DNA from: CAYIHX01 sp964363305
GTDB lineage: Bacteria; Bdellovibrionota; UBA1018
Direction of reading: 5' to 3'
Length of the DNA: 64,000 nt
Assembly (NCBI GenBank): GCA_964363305.1
Contig: CAYIHX010000008.1
Coordinates: 1 to 64,000, forward strand
Part shown: in pieces, positions 34,965 through 43,480 of the stretch
Layout: the number at the start of each line of letters is the position of its first letter
How positions within the stretch are numbered: the stretch's first letter is position 1
Made by a program: the position numbers and the translations under genes
Notes under the pieces: model-generated
What the model saw: the letters and a program-made list of their open reading frames with translations, nothing else
Databases searched by the model: none
Told to the model about the DNA's origin: nothing

Positions 34965-34999
34965 TTCAAGGCTTGAAATAATTTCTTTCAAGACTTGAA
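34965..34999. promoter_or_regulatory. Two 13-bp palindromic operators upstream of an ATPase gene
   Basis: TTCAAGGCTTGAA (34965-34977) and TTCAAGACTTGAA (34987-34999) are the same palindrome, TTCAAG-N-CTTGAA, 22 bp apart start to start (two helical turns, same face). They lie 31-65 bp before ATG 35030 and after fadA. This is the layout of a dimer-pair operator; the binding protein is not identified. Confidence 0.6.
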
Positions 35000-35029
35000 C
35001 GTATTGAAATTAAAGATTAAAATAGGGCA

Positions 35030-36337
35030 ATGGACGCTCCTTGGGCTCAAAACCCGAATTGGGAGGGGGAAGATCCTCACTTAAGAAGGCGCCTTCAGGC
35101 GGCCTACCTGCGTCCCAGTCTGGAGCTGGATCTCACGCCAGGAATCCACGTATTAATCGGGCCGCGTCGTGTCGGAAAAACAACTCAGTTCAAGCTGTGG
35201 GTCCGTGAGGCGCTGAAGCGCGGAGTCGACCCACAGGGAATTCTCTACCTGGATGCCGAGCGCTTCGAGAGCTGGAAGGAGCTGCTTCAGACCTTGGAGC
35301 GTTACCCTCTGAAGCAGTTGAAGTTGCTGCTGATCGACGAGGTGACGGCCGCCCGAGAGTGGACGCGCGCGTTCAAGGTGATCGCGGATAGCGGGGCGAT
35401 CGAGAACGTCTGCGTCTGGCTCACGGGATCGAATGCTTTCGATCTCAAAAATGCTGGGGAGAAGCTGCCCGGACGACGGGGCCGGGGGATGATTCATCGT
35501 GACCTCGAGCTTCTGCCGATTTCGTTTCGCGAGTTTCACGCTGCAATCCAAGCGAAGGAGCCGCAGCTCACGGATCGCGAGGTGTTCGATCGGTTTTGCC
35601 TCTGGGGTGGTTATCCCATGGCCGTGAGCGAGTGCCTGACTCGTGAGACCCCGTCGGTCGATCTGTTGCAGGAGCTGCTGGACGTGGTGCTCGGGGAGAC
35701 GAATCGCCATCACCGCTCGCCGAGGCTCTCGGCTTCCGTGGCGGAGCGCCTGTGGCTGCAATTGGGAGGGAGAAGCAGCTATCATGCTTTGGCGCGCGCG
35801 ACGGATACGGGGTCTCATCCGATTGTCCGTCAATACATCGAAATTTTGGAGGGGTGCTATACCCTGATTCAGGTCGAGCGCCTGAACTCCAAGACTCGAA
35901 CGGGGATGCTGAAAAAGGAGAAGAAATTTTATTTCTTTGATCCGCTTGTGATGGGTGCGCTCGTTTCTTGGGTGCGAACCGGGGCCGTCCAGCCGAATTG
36001 GCTGAAGGAACAATGGGCCTCTCAGGTGACGCAGGGGCATTGGATTGAAAACATCGTGGCGACGGAACTTCGCAAGCAAGGCAAGGCGATGTTCTATGAC
36101 GAGCAGCACGGCGGAGAAATTGACTTCGTGTTTCCCGAGATCGGCGGTTCGGAACTGAAGTCTTGGCGAGCGATCGAGGTCAAAAGGAGTTTGCCCTCTT
36201 TGGCGGAATTGGGGCCTCTTCGAGCGTATCCGAAGGGAGAAGCCTGGGTTTATGCGCACCCGGGGAATGTCGAAACGCTCGGGGGCCTCCCGATCCGGTC
36301 GTTGATTTCAGTGCTGTTGAGCAAGGAGGGATTCTAG
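35030..36337 (+). CDS. AAA ATPase with DUF4143-type C-terminal domain
   Basis: 435 aa. Walker A GPRRVGKTT (about 44-52), Walker B LLLIDEVT (about 99-106), sensor-like LTGSNA (about 131). The C-terminal 170 residues carry a restriction-endonuclease-like EIDFVF ... AIEVKRS pattern (PD-(D/E)XK-type acidic and Lys residues). Such AAA_14/DUF4143 proteins are common, often mobile, and of unknown physiological role. Transcribed alone; a pair of palindromic operators precedes it. Its end overlaps the convergent gene by 4 bp. Confidence 0.85.
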   Translation: MDAPWAQNPNWEGEDPHLRRRLQAAYLRPSLELDLTPGIHVLIGPRRVGKTTQFKLWVREALKRGVDPQGILYLDAERFESWKELLQTLERYPLKQLKLLLIDEVTAAREWTRAFKVIADSGAIENVCVWLTGSNAFDLKNAGEKLPGRRGRGMIHRDLELLPISFREFHAAIQAKEPQLTDREVFDRFCLWGGYPMAVSECLTRETPSVDLLQELLDVVLGETNRHHRSPRLSASVAERLWLQLGGRSSYHALARATDTGSHPIVRQYIEILEGCYTLIQVERLNSKTRTGMLKKEKKFYFFDPLVMGALVSWVRTGAVQPNWLKEQWASQVTQGHWIENIVATELRKQGKAMFYDEQHGGEIDFVFPEIGGSELKSWRAIEVKRSLPSLAELGPLRAYPKGEAWVYAHPGNVETLGGLPIRSLISVLLSKEGF

Positions 36338-37131
36338 TTTTCCGCGCCGAAACAATTCTCGTAACGCATGCGGTGACGGAAGTAGCTCTCGAAATCCGTC
36401 AGCGTATCTGACGGGGCGCCGAAGCAGCCATCGTTGACGCCGACAAAGGCGTAGACGCGATTCGTCTCGATCAGGGTGCCTGTGGTGAGGTCGATGCTCA
36501 TGCACTGGCTGAGGGAAATCTCGGGGGTTCCATCGCCTGCCAATCTTCCCAAAAGTGCTTCTTCTTTTTCTTCATCCGTTCGGAGGTCCGGTGTCTCTGA
36601 GGCGGTGGAGAGGGTGTCGCAGGTGGTGAGCGAGTTTCCGTCGAGGCCGATCGTATAACGAGCGGAGCGCCCTTCGGACGGGTAGGCGAGGGTTCCGGCG
36701 GTGCAGGAGAAGCTATGAAAGATTTCGTCGCCGATGGTGAAGGGGTGATCGACGAACTCGCAGGTTCCTCCCATTACGGAGGATGCCACATTCGTGATGT
36801 CGGACTCTAGGGTGCGGGCTAACTCATAGTCGCCAGGGTTCTGCGCGAGGCGAGCGAGGGCGTCTTTCATCACTAAATTAGCCAACAGGGCATTGCGCGC
36901 GTTTTGAAGTACGAGCCTTCGCGTGTCGTCTCCGATTTTTTCGCTGGGCACTGCAGTTTTGCGTAGGGTGGCTTCAATCGTCGCATACTCGGCTTGAGCG
37001 GCTGGAAGGGCGGCACGGCAGCTTTCTTTCAGCGAGGCGGGGGCGATTTCCGCATGAGCAACGGAGGAGACTGACGAAAGGAGGCAAAGTCCGGCGGCGG
37101 TTAGAGACGTTTTGAGGTGTTTCATTGTCAT
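36334..37131 (-). CDS. Secreted hypothetical protein
   Basis: About 265 aa from ATG 37131 (AAGGTGG just upstream); the frame is open to 37356 but homologous signal peptides start here. Signal peptide TAAGLCLLSSVSSVAHA. The mature protein is helical at the N-terminus (KESCRAALPAAQAEYATIEAT) and Cys-containing later (six Cys), with a C-terminal SYFRHRMRYENCFG. Unknown function. Its ATG overlaps the stop of the small upstream gene (ATGA), so the two are translationally coupled. Confidence 0.7.
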   Translation of the reverse strand: MTMKHLKTSLTAAGLCLLSSVSSVAHAEIAPASLKESCRAALPAAQAEYATIEATLRKTAVPSEKIGDDTRRLVLQNARNALLANLVMKDALARLAQNPGDYELARTLESDITNVASSVMGGTCEFVDHPFTIGDEIFHSFSCTAGTLAYPSEGRSARYTIGLDGNSLTTCDTLSTASETPDLRTDEEKEEALLGRLAGDGTPEISLSQCMSIDLTTGTLIETNRVYAFVGVNDGCFGAPSDTLTDFESYFRHRMRYENCFGAEN

Positions 37132-37304
37132 GCCACCTTGAAAGGGCCTTGGATCATCTCGGGAATGTATCCTTCGCCTAAGATATCGCCGAAGTGGGCG
37201 AGCGCGATCTCTTTGAATTTTTCGGCGGCAGCCGGGGTCGGGGATTGAAAGGTGAAGGGGACACCGTTCATCCGAAATTCGAAGACCTGAGAGACTTGTT
37301 CCAT
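37128..37304 (-). CDS. Small conserved-looking protein (58 aa)
   Basis: ATG 37304 with GGAGG eight bases upstream. Sequence begins MEQVSQVFEFRMNGVPFTF and has a helical middle (AAAEKFKEIALAHFGDIL). No family recognised. It is divergent from fadD with a 132-bp shared regulatory region and coupled by ATGA to the secreted protein downstream. Confidence 0.65.
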   Translation of the reverse strand: MEQVSQVFEFRMNGVPFTFQSPTPAAAEKFKEIALAHFGDILGEGYIPEMIQGPFKVA

Positions 37305-37329
37305 TTTGAGGACCTCCGACGATCGCATA

Positions 37330-37340
37330 ACGCAATGCGT
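37330..37340. promoter_or_regulatory. 11-bp palindrome in the fadD divergent promoter region
   Basis: ACGCAATGCGT lies midway between the small minus-strand gene and fadD. A candidate operator for a fatty-acid-responsive regulator; no regulator gene is adjacent. Confidence 0.3.
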
Positions 37341-37436
37341 CAGGTTGAGCAAGCAAAGACTTTCCTTTTCGGCATCTCGCGCACTAATAGGCGGGAAATC
37401 CTTGAATATTGCAGGTTTTTCGTGAAACCTGGTGGC

Positions 37437-39104
37437 ATGACAACAGCACAGCACCGTTGGTACGCCAGCTACGAAAAAGGGGTTCCTCATACAATTGACG
37501 TGCAGGAGTACGCATCGATCGTCGATTTGCTGGAACGCAGCTTTCAGAAGTTCGGAACCTTGCCGGCCTTCACCTGCATGGGTCGCACACTCAGTTATGG
37601 AGAGCTCGATCGCTTGTCGACGCAATTCGCGAGCTATCTGCAGAACTCGCTGAAGCTCTCCAAGGGCGATCGAGTGGCGCTCATGATGCCGAACATCCTC
37701 CAGTACCCCGTGGCGTTATTCGGGGTGCTTCGGGCCGGGATGATCGCCGTGAACTGCAATCCGCTCTACACGCCTCGCGAGCTGACTCATCAGCTCAAAG
37801 ATTCGGGCGCCAAGGCGATCGTGGTGTTGGCGAACTTCGCGACGACGCTCGAGAAGAGCATCGAGGTGACGCAGGTGAAGCACGTGGTGGTCACGGAGTT
37901 TGGCGATCTCCTGGGTTTCCCGAAGAGCCTGATCGTGAACGCCGTACTGAAGTATGTGAAGAAGATGGTGCCTGCGTACCAGCTCGGGGGACATCATTCT
38001 TTCGCGCAGGCGCTTCAAAAAGGGGCTACGCAATCGCTTTCGAAGCCCACGCTGCGGCACGCGGATATCGCGTTTCTTCAGTATACCGGCGGTACTACCG
38101 GGGTATCGAAAGGGGCGATCCTCACCCATGGAAACATGGTGGCGAATATGCTGCAGTCTCGAGCCTGGATCAGTACGAGTCAGCTTCGCGAGGGCGAGGA
38201 GATCATCATCACGGCTCTGCCGCTTTATCATATCTTCTCGCTGACGGCGAACTGCTTCGTATTCTCGTCAATCGGTGCTTTGAATGTTTTGATCCCGAAT
38301 CCGCGGGATTTTGATGGTTTTGTCAAAGAACTCAAGAAGTGGAAGTTCACCGCTTTTACGGGGATTAATACCCTTTTTAATGCGCTCTTGAACCATCCCG
38401 AGTTTAAGAATTGCGACTTTACGAAACTAAAGCTCACGCTCGGTGGCGGCATGGCAGTTCAGCGGGCGGTGGCTGAGAAGTGGAAGAAGGTCACGGGCAG
38501 TACGCTGGTGGAGGCTTACGGCTTGACGGAGACTTCGCCCGCGGCATGCATGAATCCGATGAATATCAAAGAGTACACGGGGTACGTGGGCTTGCCGATC
38601 TCCTCGACGGTCGTCGAGATTCGCAACGACGGCGGGCAGGCGGTTGATCTGGGTCAGGTCGGGGAAGTTTGTATCGGGGGTCCCCAGGTGATGAAGGGGT
38701 ACTGGGAGCGGGCGGACGAGACCGTGAAGGTGCTGACGGCTGATGGCCTGCTGAAGACCGGTGACCTCGGTTATATGACTGAGGATGGCTACGTGAAGTT
38801 GGTCGATCGAAAGAAGGACATGATTCTCGTTTCAGGTTTCAACGTCTATCCGAACGAGGTTGAAGAAGTGGCGGTGATGCATCCCAAGATTTTGGAAGCG
38901 GCGGCGATCGGTGTTCCTGATGAGAAGAGCGGCGAGGCGGTGAAGCTGTTCGTCGTGAAGAAGGATCCTTCGCTGACGGCTGCCGAAGTCATTGCGCACT
39001 GCAAAGAGAGTTTGACGGGCTACAAGGTTCCCCGCCAAATCGAATTCAGAGAAGACTTGCCAAAAACGAATGTGGGAAAGATCCTACGTAAAGAGCTCCG
39101 CTGA
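37437..39104 (+). CDS. fadD: Long-chain-fatty-acid--CoA ligase
   Basis: About 555 aa from ATG 37437, the length of E. coli FadD; the frame is open to 37194. Adenylate-forming enzyme: P-loop-like YTGGTTGVSKGA (about 219), VEAYGLTETSP, LLKTGDLGYM, and RKKDMILVSGFNVYPNEVE; C-terminal Lys in PKTNVGKILRKELR. It activates imported fatty acids for the fadB-fadA pathway encoded 3-6 kb upstream. Confidence 0.95.
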   Translation: MTTAQHRWYASYEKGVPHTIDVQEYASIVDLLERSFQKFGTLPAFTCMGRTLSYGELDRLSTQFASYLQNSLKLSKGDRVALMMPNILQYPVALFGVLRAGMIAVNCNPLYTPRELTHQLKDSGAKAIVVLANFATTLEKSIEVTQVKHVVVTEFGDLLGFPKSLIVNAVLKYVKKMVPAYQLGGHHSFAQALQKGATQSLSKPTLRHADIAFLQYTGGTTGVSKGAILTHGNMVANMLQSRAWISTSQLREGEEIIITALPLYHIFSLTANCFVFSSIGALNVLIPNPRDFDGFVKELKKWKFTAFTGINTLFNALLNHPEFKNCDFTKLKLTLGGGMAVQRAVAEKWKKVTGSTLVEAYGLTETSPAACMNPMNIKEYTGYVGLPISSTVVEIRNDGGQAVDLGQVGEVCIGGPQVMKGYWERADETVKVLTADGLLKTGDLGYMTEDGYVKLVDRKKDMILVSGFNVYPNEVEEVAVMHPKILEAAAIGVPDEKSGEAVKLFVVKKDPSLTAAEVIAHCKESLTGYKVPRQIEFREDLPKTNVGKILRKELR

Positions 39105-39158
39105 GGGGTTAGTTTGAAAAGTTTTGATCACACGATAAACAAACAAGGAGAATTTTCG

Positions 39159-39374
39159 ATGCGTTTTATCACGACTCTCGCGTTTTTGACGGTTTCCATG
39201 GCTTTGGCTCCCGGGATGAGCTCGTCCGCTTTTGCTGACCATCACGAGAAGGGCGCCAAAAAGTGCGAGTGCAAGGCGGGCGATAAGAAGTGCAAATGCG
39301 ATCATGGCAAAAAGAAGTGCGATTGCCACACGGAAGAAGCCGCGCCTGCGGCGGATGCGAAGAAGGCTGAGTAA
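39159..39374 (+). CDS. Small periplasmic Cys/His/Lys-rich metal-binding protein
   Basis: 71 aa with AAGGAG eight bases upstream. Signal peptide (MALAPGMSSSAFA|DHH). The mature 40 residues are made of three CxC pairs separated by Lys-rich spacers (CECKAGDKKCKCDHGKKKCDCH), with DHHE at the new N-terminus. Likely binds soft metals (Cu, Zn, Cd) in the periplasm. It ends in an Ala-rich tail. A strong terminator follows. Confidence 0.8.
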   Translation: MRFITTLAFLTVSMALAPGMSSSAFADHHEKGAKKCECKAGDKKCKCDHGKKKCDCHTEEAAPAADAKKAE

Positions 39375-39408
39375 TTTAGAACTCTGCCTGAGCCCCATCG
39401 ATCCAATG

Positions 39409-39448
39409 AAAAAGGCCGTCCGAGAGTTTTCTCGGACGGCCTTTTGTT
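39409..39448. terminator. Rho-independent terminator
   Basis: AAAAGGCCGTCCGAG / CTCGGACGGCCTTTT form a 15-bp perfect stem with a 6-base loop and T-tract. It serves the small metal-binding gene on the plus strand and, given the A-run, probably also the convergent lipoprotein gene. Confidence 0.93.
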
Positions 39449-39468
39449 TGAGTCCTGAAACGGAGAGG

Positions 39469-40560
39469 TCAGTTCTTTGAGTCGGCGATCGCTTCGTCGA
39501 TGATTTCAGAGAAGGCATCGATCGGAAGGGCGCCGGCTACGAGCTGGCCGTTCACGAAGAAGGTGGGAGTCGACTTCACGCCGATCTTCTCGCCGTAATC
39601 GAGGTCCTTTTGCACGGCGTCCTTATACTTGCCGGCGGCAAAGCATTCCTTGAACTTTTCGACGTTCGCGCCCACATCCTTTGCGTACTTCTCGAGGCTG
39701 GCGGGATCAAGCTTGTCTTGGTTCTTGAAGACCAGGTCGTGGTACTTCCAGAACTTATCAGCGCTTTGCTCGTTGATGCACATCGACGCTTCTGAAGCGG
39801 GACGGGCCTCGCGATGCATCGGGAGCGGGAAGTGCTTGAAGGCAATCTTGACCTTGTTTCCGTACTTCTTCTTGATCTCGGTGACGGTATCGGCGCCGCG
39901 CGAGCAGAAGGGGCACTGGAAGTCAGAGAACTCGACGACCGTGACCGAAGCCTTTTCACCACCGGTGATCGGAGAGCCGGCGATTTCGACGTGGATGTTC
40001 ATCTTCGGCTTGTTGAAGTAGACTTCCACGGGATTGCTCTTCGTTAGCTTGGCGACGTAGGCGCTGACCTGGTCTTGCTTCTTCTGTTGCTGCAGGTACT
40101 GGGTGATGCGCTCTTTGATTTGCGGATTGAGTTGATTCTCGGGGATGCGCTTCTCTTTAACGAACTTCTTGAAGTCGCCGTCAGAGATCTTCATCTCACC
40201 CTTGGTGATGTTCTTCGCGATGTATTCCTCGAGAGGGAGGTTGGCTTTCTTCGCTTCGGCTCCGATGAGGCGGTCCACGAGCAGCTTGTTCAGGCGTTCC
40301 ATCTTCAGTTCGTATTCGCGTTTCTTCAGGTCGAAGAAATCCACTTTGTCTTCGCCAATGAGGTCTTCTTCGGTGATTTCCTGGCCACCGATTTTAGCGA
40401 GCACGCCCGCTTTCGGTGCGTCTTTGAAGACAAAGTTCGGCTTCGCCTTGGCTGACTGGTTGCTGCAAGCAGTGACGACAGCGAACATCGCAATGACACT
40501 GAACATGCCGACCGCGGAAAGGCGGATGATCTTCAAGTTTGATTTTCGATTCTTTTGCAC
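39469..40560 (-). CDS. Lipoprotein with SurA-like helical region and DsbA-type thioredoxin domain
   Basis: 363 aa from GTG 40560, with GGAGG ten bases upstream. Lipobox VTAC after a hydrophobic stretch. Residues about 50-180 (AKIGGQEITEEDL ... LNKLLVDRLIGAEAKKANLP) resemble the N-terminal helical domain of SurA/PrsA foldases. From about 190 there is a DsbA/Thioredoxin_4 domain with the redox motif FQCPFC, HFPLPMH and cis-Pro STPTFFVNG. Likely a disulfide oxidoreductase of the cell envelope. Confidence 0.88.
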   Translation of the reverse strand: MQKNRKSNLKIIRLSAVGMFSVIAMFAVVTACSNQSAKAKPNFVFKDAPKAGVLAKIGGQEITEEDLIGEDKVDFFDLKKREYELKMERLNKLLVDRLIGAEAKKANLPLEEYIAKNITKGEMKISDGDFKKFVKEKRIPENQLNPQIKERITQYLQQQKKQDQVSAYVAKLTKSNPVEVYFNKPKMNIHVEIAGSPITGGEKASVTVVEFSDFQCPFCSRGADTVTEIKKKYGNKVKIAFKHFPLPMHREARPASEASMCINEQSADKFWKYHDLVFKNQDKLDPASLEKYAKDVGANVEKFKECFAAGKYKDAVQKDLDYGEKIGVKSTPTFFVNGQLVAGALPIDAFSEIIDEAIADSKN

Positions 40561-40602
40561 GCGAAAGTGCCTCCAAAAAGTAGTTTCAAAAAGGTTACAA
40601 AG

Positions 40603-40914
40603 TCAGTTCGATCGAATTGATGGTAGGGTAGCCCCACATCGGATGCAACGCCAATCTCGGAGGCGGGTGCGCATTCGTTGGCGCATCAGCAAGATGCCGA
40701 GGGCCACTTGAAAGCCGGACCAGACGGAAAGGATGACCCGGCTGGCGGGATGGCTAGATACTCGGTCGACCAGCATGACGAAGGCGACGAAGCTGAGCGC
40801 GAAGACCGTTTGAACAAGGACGGGATAGCGGTACTTTTGGCGTGAGGCCAGCGGCCCTCCACATTGGGGACATGGGGCTTCGGTCGGCGATTTAGAGGGT
40901 TCGGACCAGGTCAT
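40603..40914 (-). CDS. Membrane zinc-ribbon protein
   Basis: 103 aa. A CPQC pair at the N-terminus and a CIRC pair at the C-terminus flank two membrane segments (PVLVQTVFALSFVAFVMLV and ILSVWSGFQVALGILLM). The two halves could join into one cytoplasmic zinc ribbon. It overlaps the upstream kdsD stop by 23 bp and is co-transcribed with it. Function unknown. Confidence 0.7.
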   Translation of the reverse strand: MTWSEPSKSPTEAPCPQCGGPLASRQKYRYPVLVQTVFALSFVAFVMLVDRVSSHPASRVILSVWSGFQVALGILLMRQRMRTRLRDWRCIRCGATLPSIRSN

Positions 40915-41890
40915 GTAACCGTACCAGGCCTTTCACCCTGCCTCGATCGTCGACGACGGGAAGGACGCTGATCTGGCTCGGGCGGTCTTCCATCATGCGA
41001 AGAGCTTCGTGGGCCAGCGTCTCGGGGGTGATGGTACTCGGCTTTCGAGTCATCACCTCATGAGCCTTCATGTTGAAAAACTTCTCGCGATGCGAGAGCG
41101 CGCGACGAATGTCGCCGTCGGTGATGATGCCAGCGAGCCGCTCTCCTTCGACGACGAGCACTCCTCCGAGTTTCTTTTCGGTCGAGGCCCGGATCACTTC
41201 TTCCATCGATGCGGTCGGCGGGACGTGGGCGACGGCGTTGCCGGAGTGCATGACCTCTTTCACGGTGAGCGTCAGTTTTTTGCCGATCCCCCCTGCCGGA
41301 TGATTTCGCGCAAAGGCCTGGGCGTCGAAATTTCGATGCTTCATCAGCGCCACGGCCAGGGCGTCGCCGATGGCCAGGGCGAGCGTGGTGCTGGAGGTCG
41401 GAGCCAGGTTGATGGGGCACGCTTCTTTTTCGACGGAAGCATCGATGGCGGCGAGCGCTTCCTCCGCGAGTTTTGAGCGCAGGTTGCCAACAATGGCCAA
41501 GATAGGAACTTGCCGTTGCTTCAGCGAAGGCAGCAGGCGCACGAGCTCCTCGGTATTGCCGGTGTAGCTCAGTGCCAGCACGGCATCCTGCTTGGACACT
41601 AGACCGATGTCGCCATGGAGCCCCTCGGTCGGGTGAAGAAAAATGGCGAGGCTCCCCGTCGAGGAGAGCGTGGCCGCGATTTTCTGCGCGACCTTCCCGG
41701 ATTTACCGATGCCGGTGACGACGATTTTGCCGCCGCGATCGAGGGCGTCGTTGAGGGTGCGGATGGTGGTTTCAATCGCGCGGTTCTGCTCGGGATTCGA
41801 AGCCGCTCGGTCGAGGAAGCGATTGAGCGCGTCGCGTTCGATCTCGAGGGCGGTTTGAAAGTGGGCGAGGAGGAGGGCGGAGGCGGGCAT
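40892..41890 (-). CDS. kdsD: D-arabinose-5-phosphate isomerase (KdsD/KpsF)
   Basis: 332 aa. Converts ribulose-5-P to arabinose-5-P, the first step to Kdo for LPS. SIS domain about 40-190 (VVTGIGKSGKVAQKIAATLSSTG, LHGDIGL, LALSYTGNTEEL, LAPTSSTT) and two C-terminal CBS domains (about 210-330). The presence of kdsD indicates a Kdo-containing LPS. Confidence 0.94.
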   Translation of the reverse strand: MPASALLLAHFQTALEIERDALNRFLDRAASNPEQNRAIETTIRTLNDALDRGGKIVVTGIGKSGKVAQKIAATLSSTGSLAIFLHPTEGLHGDIGLVSKQDAVLALSYTGNTEELVRLLPSLKQRQVPILAIVGNLRSKLAEEALAAIDASVEKEACPINLAPTSSTTLALAIGDALAVALMKHRNFDAQAFARNHPAGGIGKKLTLTVKEVMHSGNAVAHVPPTASMEEVIRASTEKKLGGVLVVEGERLAGIITDGDIRRALSHREKFFNMKAHEVMTRKPSTITPETLAHEALRMMEDRPSQISVLPVVDDRGRVKGLVRLHDLVRTL

Positions 41891-41945
41891 GGCCAGAGAG
41901 AATCACGGGAGTTTGACAAATCGCAAACCCATTCTGTACCAATGA

Positions 41946-43415
41946 ATGATGATGATGAAATCGACCTTCACCTGGGTGGGCTTGTGGCTGGTGTTTTTCC
42001 CTCTTGCCGTTCACGCGGCAAGTTTAGGTTTTAGCGTTGAGGAAGGGCCCGGTTCTCGGCTGGCGGTCGAAGTCGTTGATCAGGCGCGCGGAACCCCGGT
42101 CGGGGGGGCAGAGGTCGTCGTCGGTGAGCGGCTCGATCAGCTCGCGCAGGTTGAGGCCTTCTTGACGGGCTGGGATGGGGCGACGGAGGTGGTGCTGACC
42201 GGAGGCGAACGAGGCCAGGCGGTTTTGGTGCGCGCTTCGGGCTATGTTCCTTTCGCGATTCTCGGGGTCAGTGCGGGCCGTCTTCGGGTTTATTTGCGGT
42301 CGCAGGTACAGGCTGCCGAGGTTATTGTGACGGGGCGACTCGGCGGGTTTCCGGCTCGCTCCGGGAGCGATCGAGTGCAGGCCGGTTTCGTTTTCAGGGC
42401 GCTGAGCGTCTTCGATCTCGTGCAGTTTCAGTTCAATCAGATTATCTCGCCCTTGCGGGATACGATCGACGTTTTTGGCTCCCGCGAGATCCCTGCGAAC
42501 CTCGTACTGCCGGACCAGCAGGTTTCCATTCCTTTCAGCTCGATTCATCTGAACAAGCCGGATTATCGGCTCCCGCTCCACGCAGGGGTCGAGACCCGTC
42601 TGGCGGCCATTCAGGGCGAGATTCGAAGCGGAGACTTGATCGACCTTTTTGTCGGCGGCGGGAAGATGGATTTTGGCGCGCTGAATTTGTTGAAAATGAC
42701 CAAGGTGGGGCTGACTGATGTGCACGCGCCGCGAGAGGGCGTGCGAGAGAATTTCGAGACGCGCTTTGCGTTGGCGCCGAAGCATACGGTTTCGGCGCGT
42801 GCGGCGCCGTTTCCGGCAGATGTCGTGGTGGCGGCCGCCGTCGATACGAATGGCGATCGGCAGGCGCTGGTGCCGACTGATCTCAAGACCGCCGCGAAGG
42901 CGGGGCAGCAGGTTCGCCCGGTTCGTTTGATGGGCGCGGGATCTGAGCTGGCCGGGGAGCGAGTCGTCGCCGCGCTTGCGATTGCGGAGAGCGGGAAGCG
43001 CTTGAGCGGGATCGCGGAGATGGGGGTCGGTGATTCGGTCACGCTTCCGGAGTTTCGGCGCGTCAATGAGCTAGCGGATTTCAGTACGGCTCCTGGGTTG
43101 GTGCAGCTTTCAGGGGTCGAAGGCGGCTTGGCGAGTTTAACGGTTCAGAAGCGGCTGCCGCCGGATAGCGAAGGGAAACCCCGGGTGGGCGAGCCACTTG
43201 CCGTGGTCTATGCGCTTCCGCGGGCGGGGGTTCAGAGTGTTGCGTTCGGTCGGTTGGGGCTTTCGGTCGCGGAGGTCGGCCGCTTCGCCGTGAGCGAATT
43301 CGAACTCGGGGCGGCCTTTGATCCGGCACGGATCGACGCGGATCGAGCACTCGATGGTCTGAAGCGCTTCACTCGAGCGATGGCTACCTATAAGAGGGAT
43401 CCGAGCACCTTTTGA
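41946..43415 (+). CDS. Secreted protein with carboxypeptidase-regulatory-like N-terminal domain
   Basis: 489 aa (start codons ATG-ATG-ATG-ATG from 41946). Signal peptide ending VHA|ASL. Residues about 35-115 (LAVEVVDQARGTPVGGAEVVVG...) have the beta-sandwich look of CarboxypepD_reg-like domains; the rest is beta-rich, unassigned. The last residues KRDPSTF are encoded by a family-B palindrome. The minus-strand kdsD gene is divergent. Confidence 0.7.
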   Translation: MMMMKSTFTWVGLWLVFFPLAVHAASLGFSVEEGPGSRLAVEVVDQARGTPVGGAEVVVGERLDQLAQVEAFLTGWDGATEVVLTGGERGQAVLVRASGYVPFAILGVSAGRLRVYLRSQVQAAEVIVTGRLGGFPARSGSDRVQAGFVFRALSVFDLVQFQFNQIISPLRDTIDVFGSREIPANLVLPDQQVSIPFSSIHLNKPDYRLPLHAGVETRLAAIQGEIRSGDLIDLFVGGGKMDFGALNLLKMTKVGLTDVHAPREGVRENFETRFALAPKHTVSARAAPFPADVVVAAAVDTNGDRQALVPTDLKTAAKAGQQVRPVRLMGAGSELAGERVVAALAIAESGKRLSGIAEMGVGDSVTLPEFRRVNELADFSTAPGLVQLSGVEGGLASLTVQKRLPPDSEGKPRVGEPLAVVYALPRAGVQSVAFGRLGLSVAEVGRFAVSEFELGAAFDPARIDADRALDGLKRFTRAMATYKRDPSTF

Positions 43416-43479
43416 TGCCCGGCGTGTCAATGAAGCAGAAACATAACGCAATGGGCATCAAAAGGTGCTCGGATCCCTC
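43394..43479. repeat. 27-bp perfect inverted repeat (family B palindrome)
   Basis: Arms 43394-43420 and 43453-43479 are exact reverse complements. The core GGGATCCGAGCACCTTTTGATG differs by one insertion/substitution from the palindrome at 20267-20350, and ATAACGCA near the loop is also shared. It supplies the stop of the upstream gene and ends one base before the ATG of the next. Confidence 0.96.
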
Positions 43480-43480
43480 A

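Noticed and set aside
33788..34969. 393-aa ORF on the minus strand
   Set aside because: Antisense shadow of fadA; composition (His/Arg repeats) reflects GC-rich third positions.
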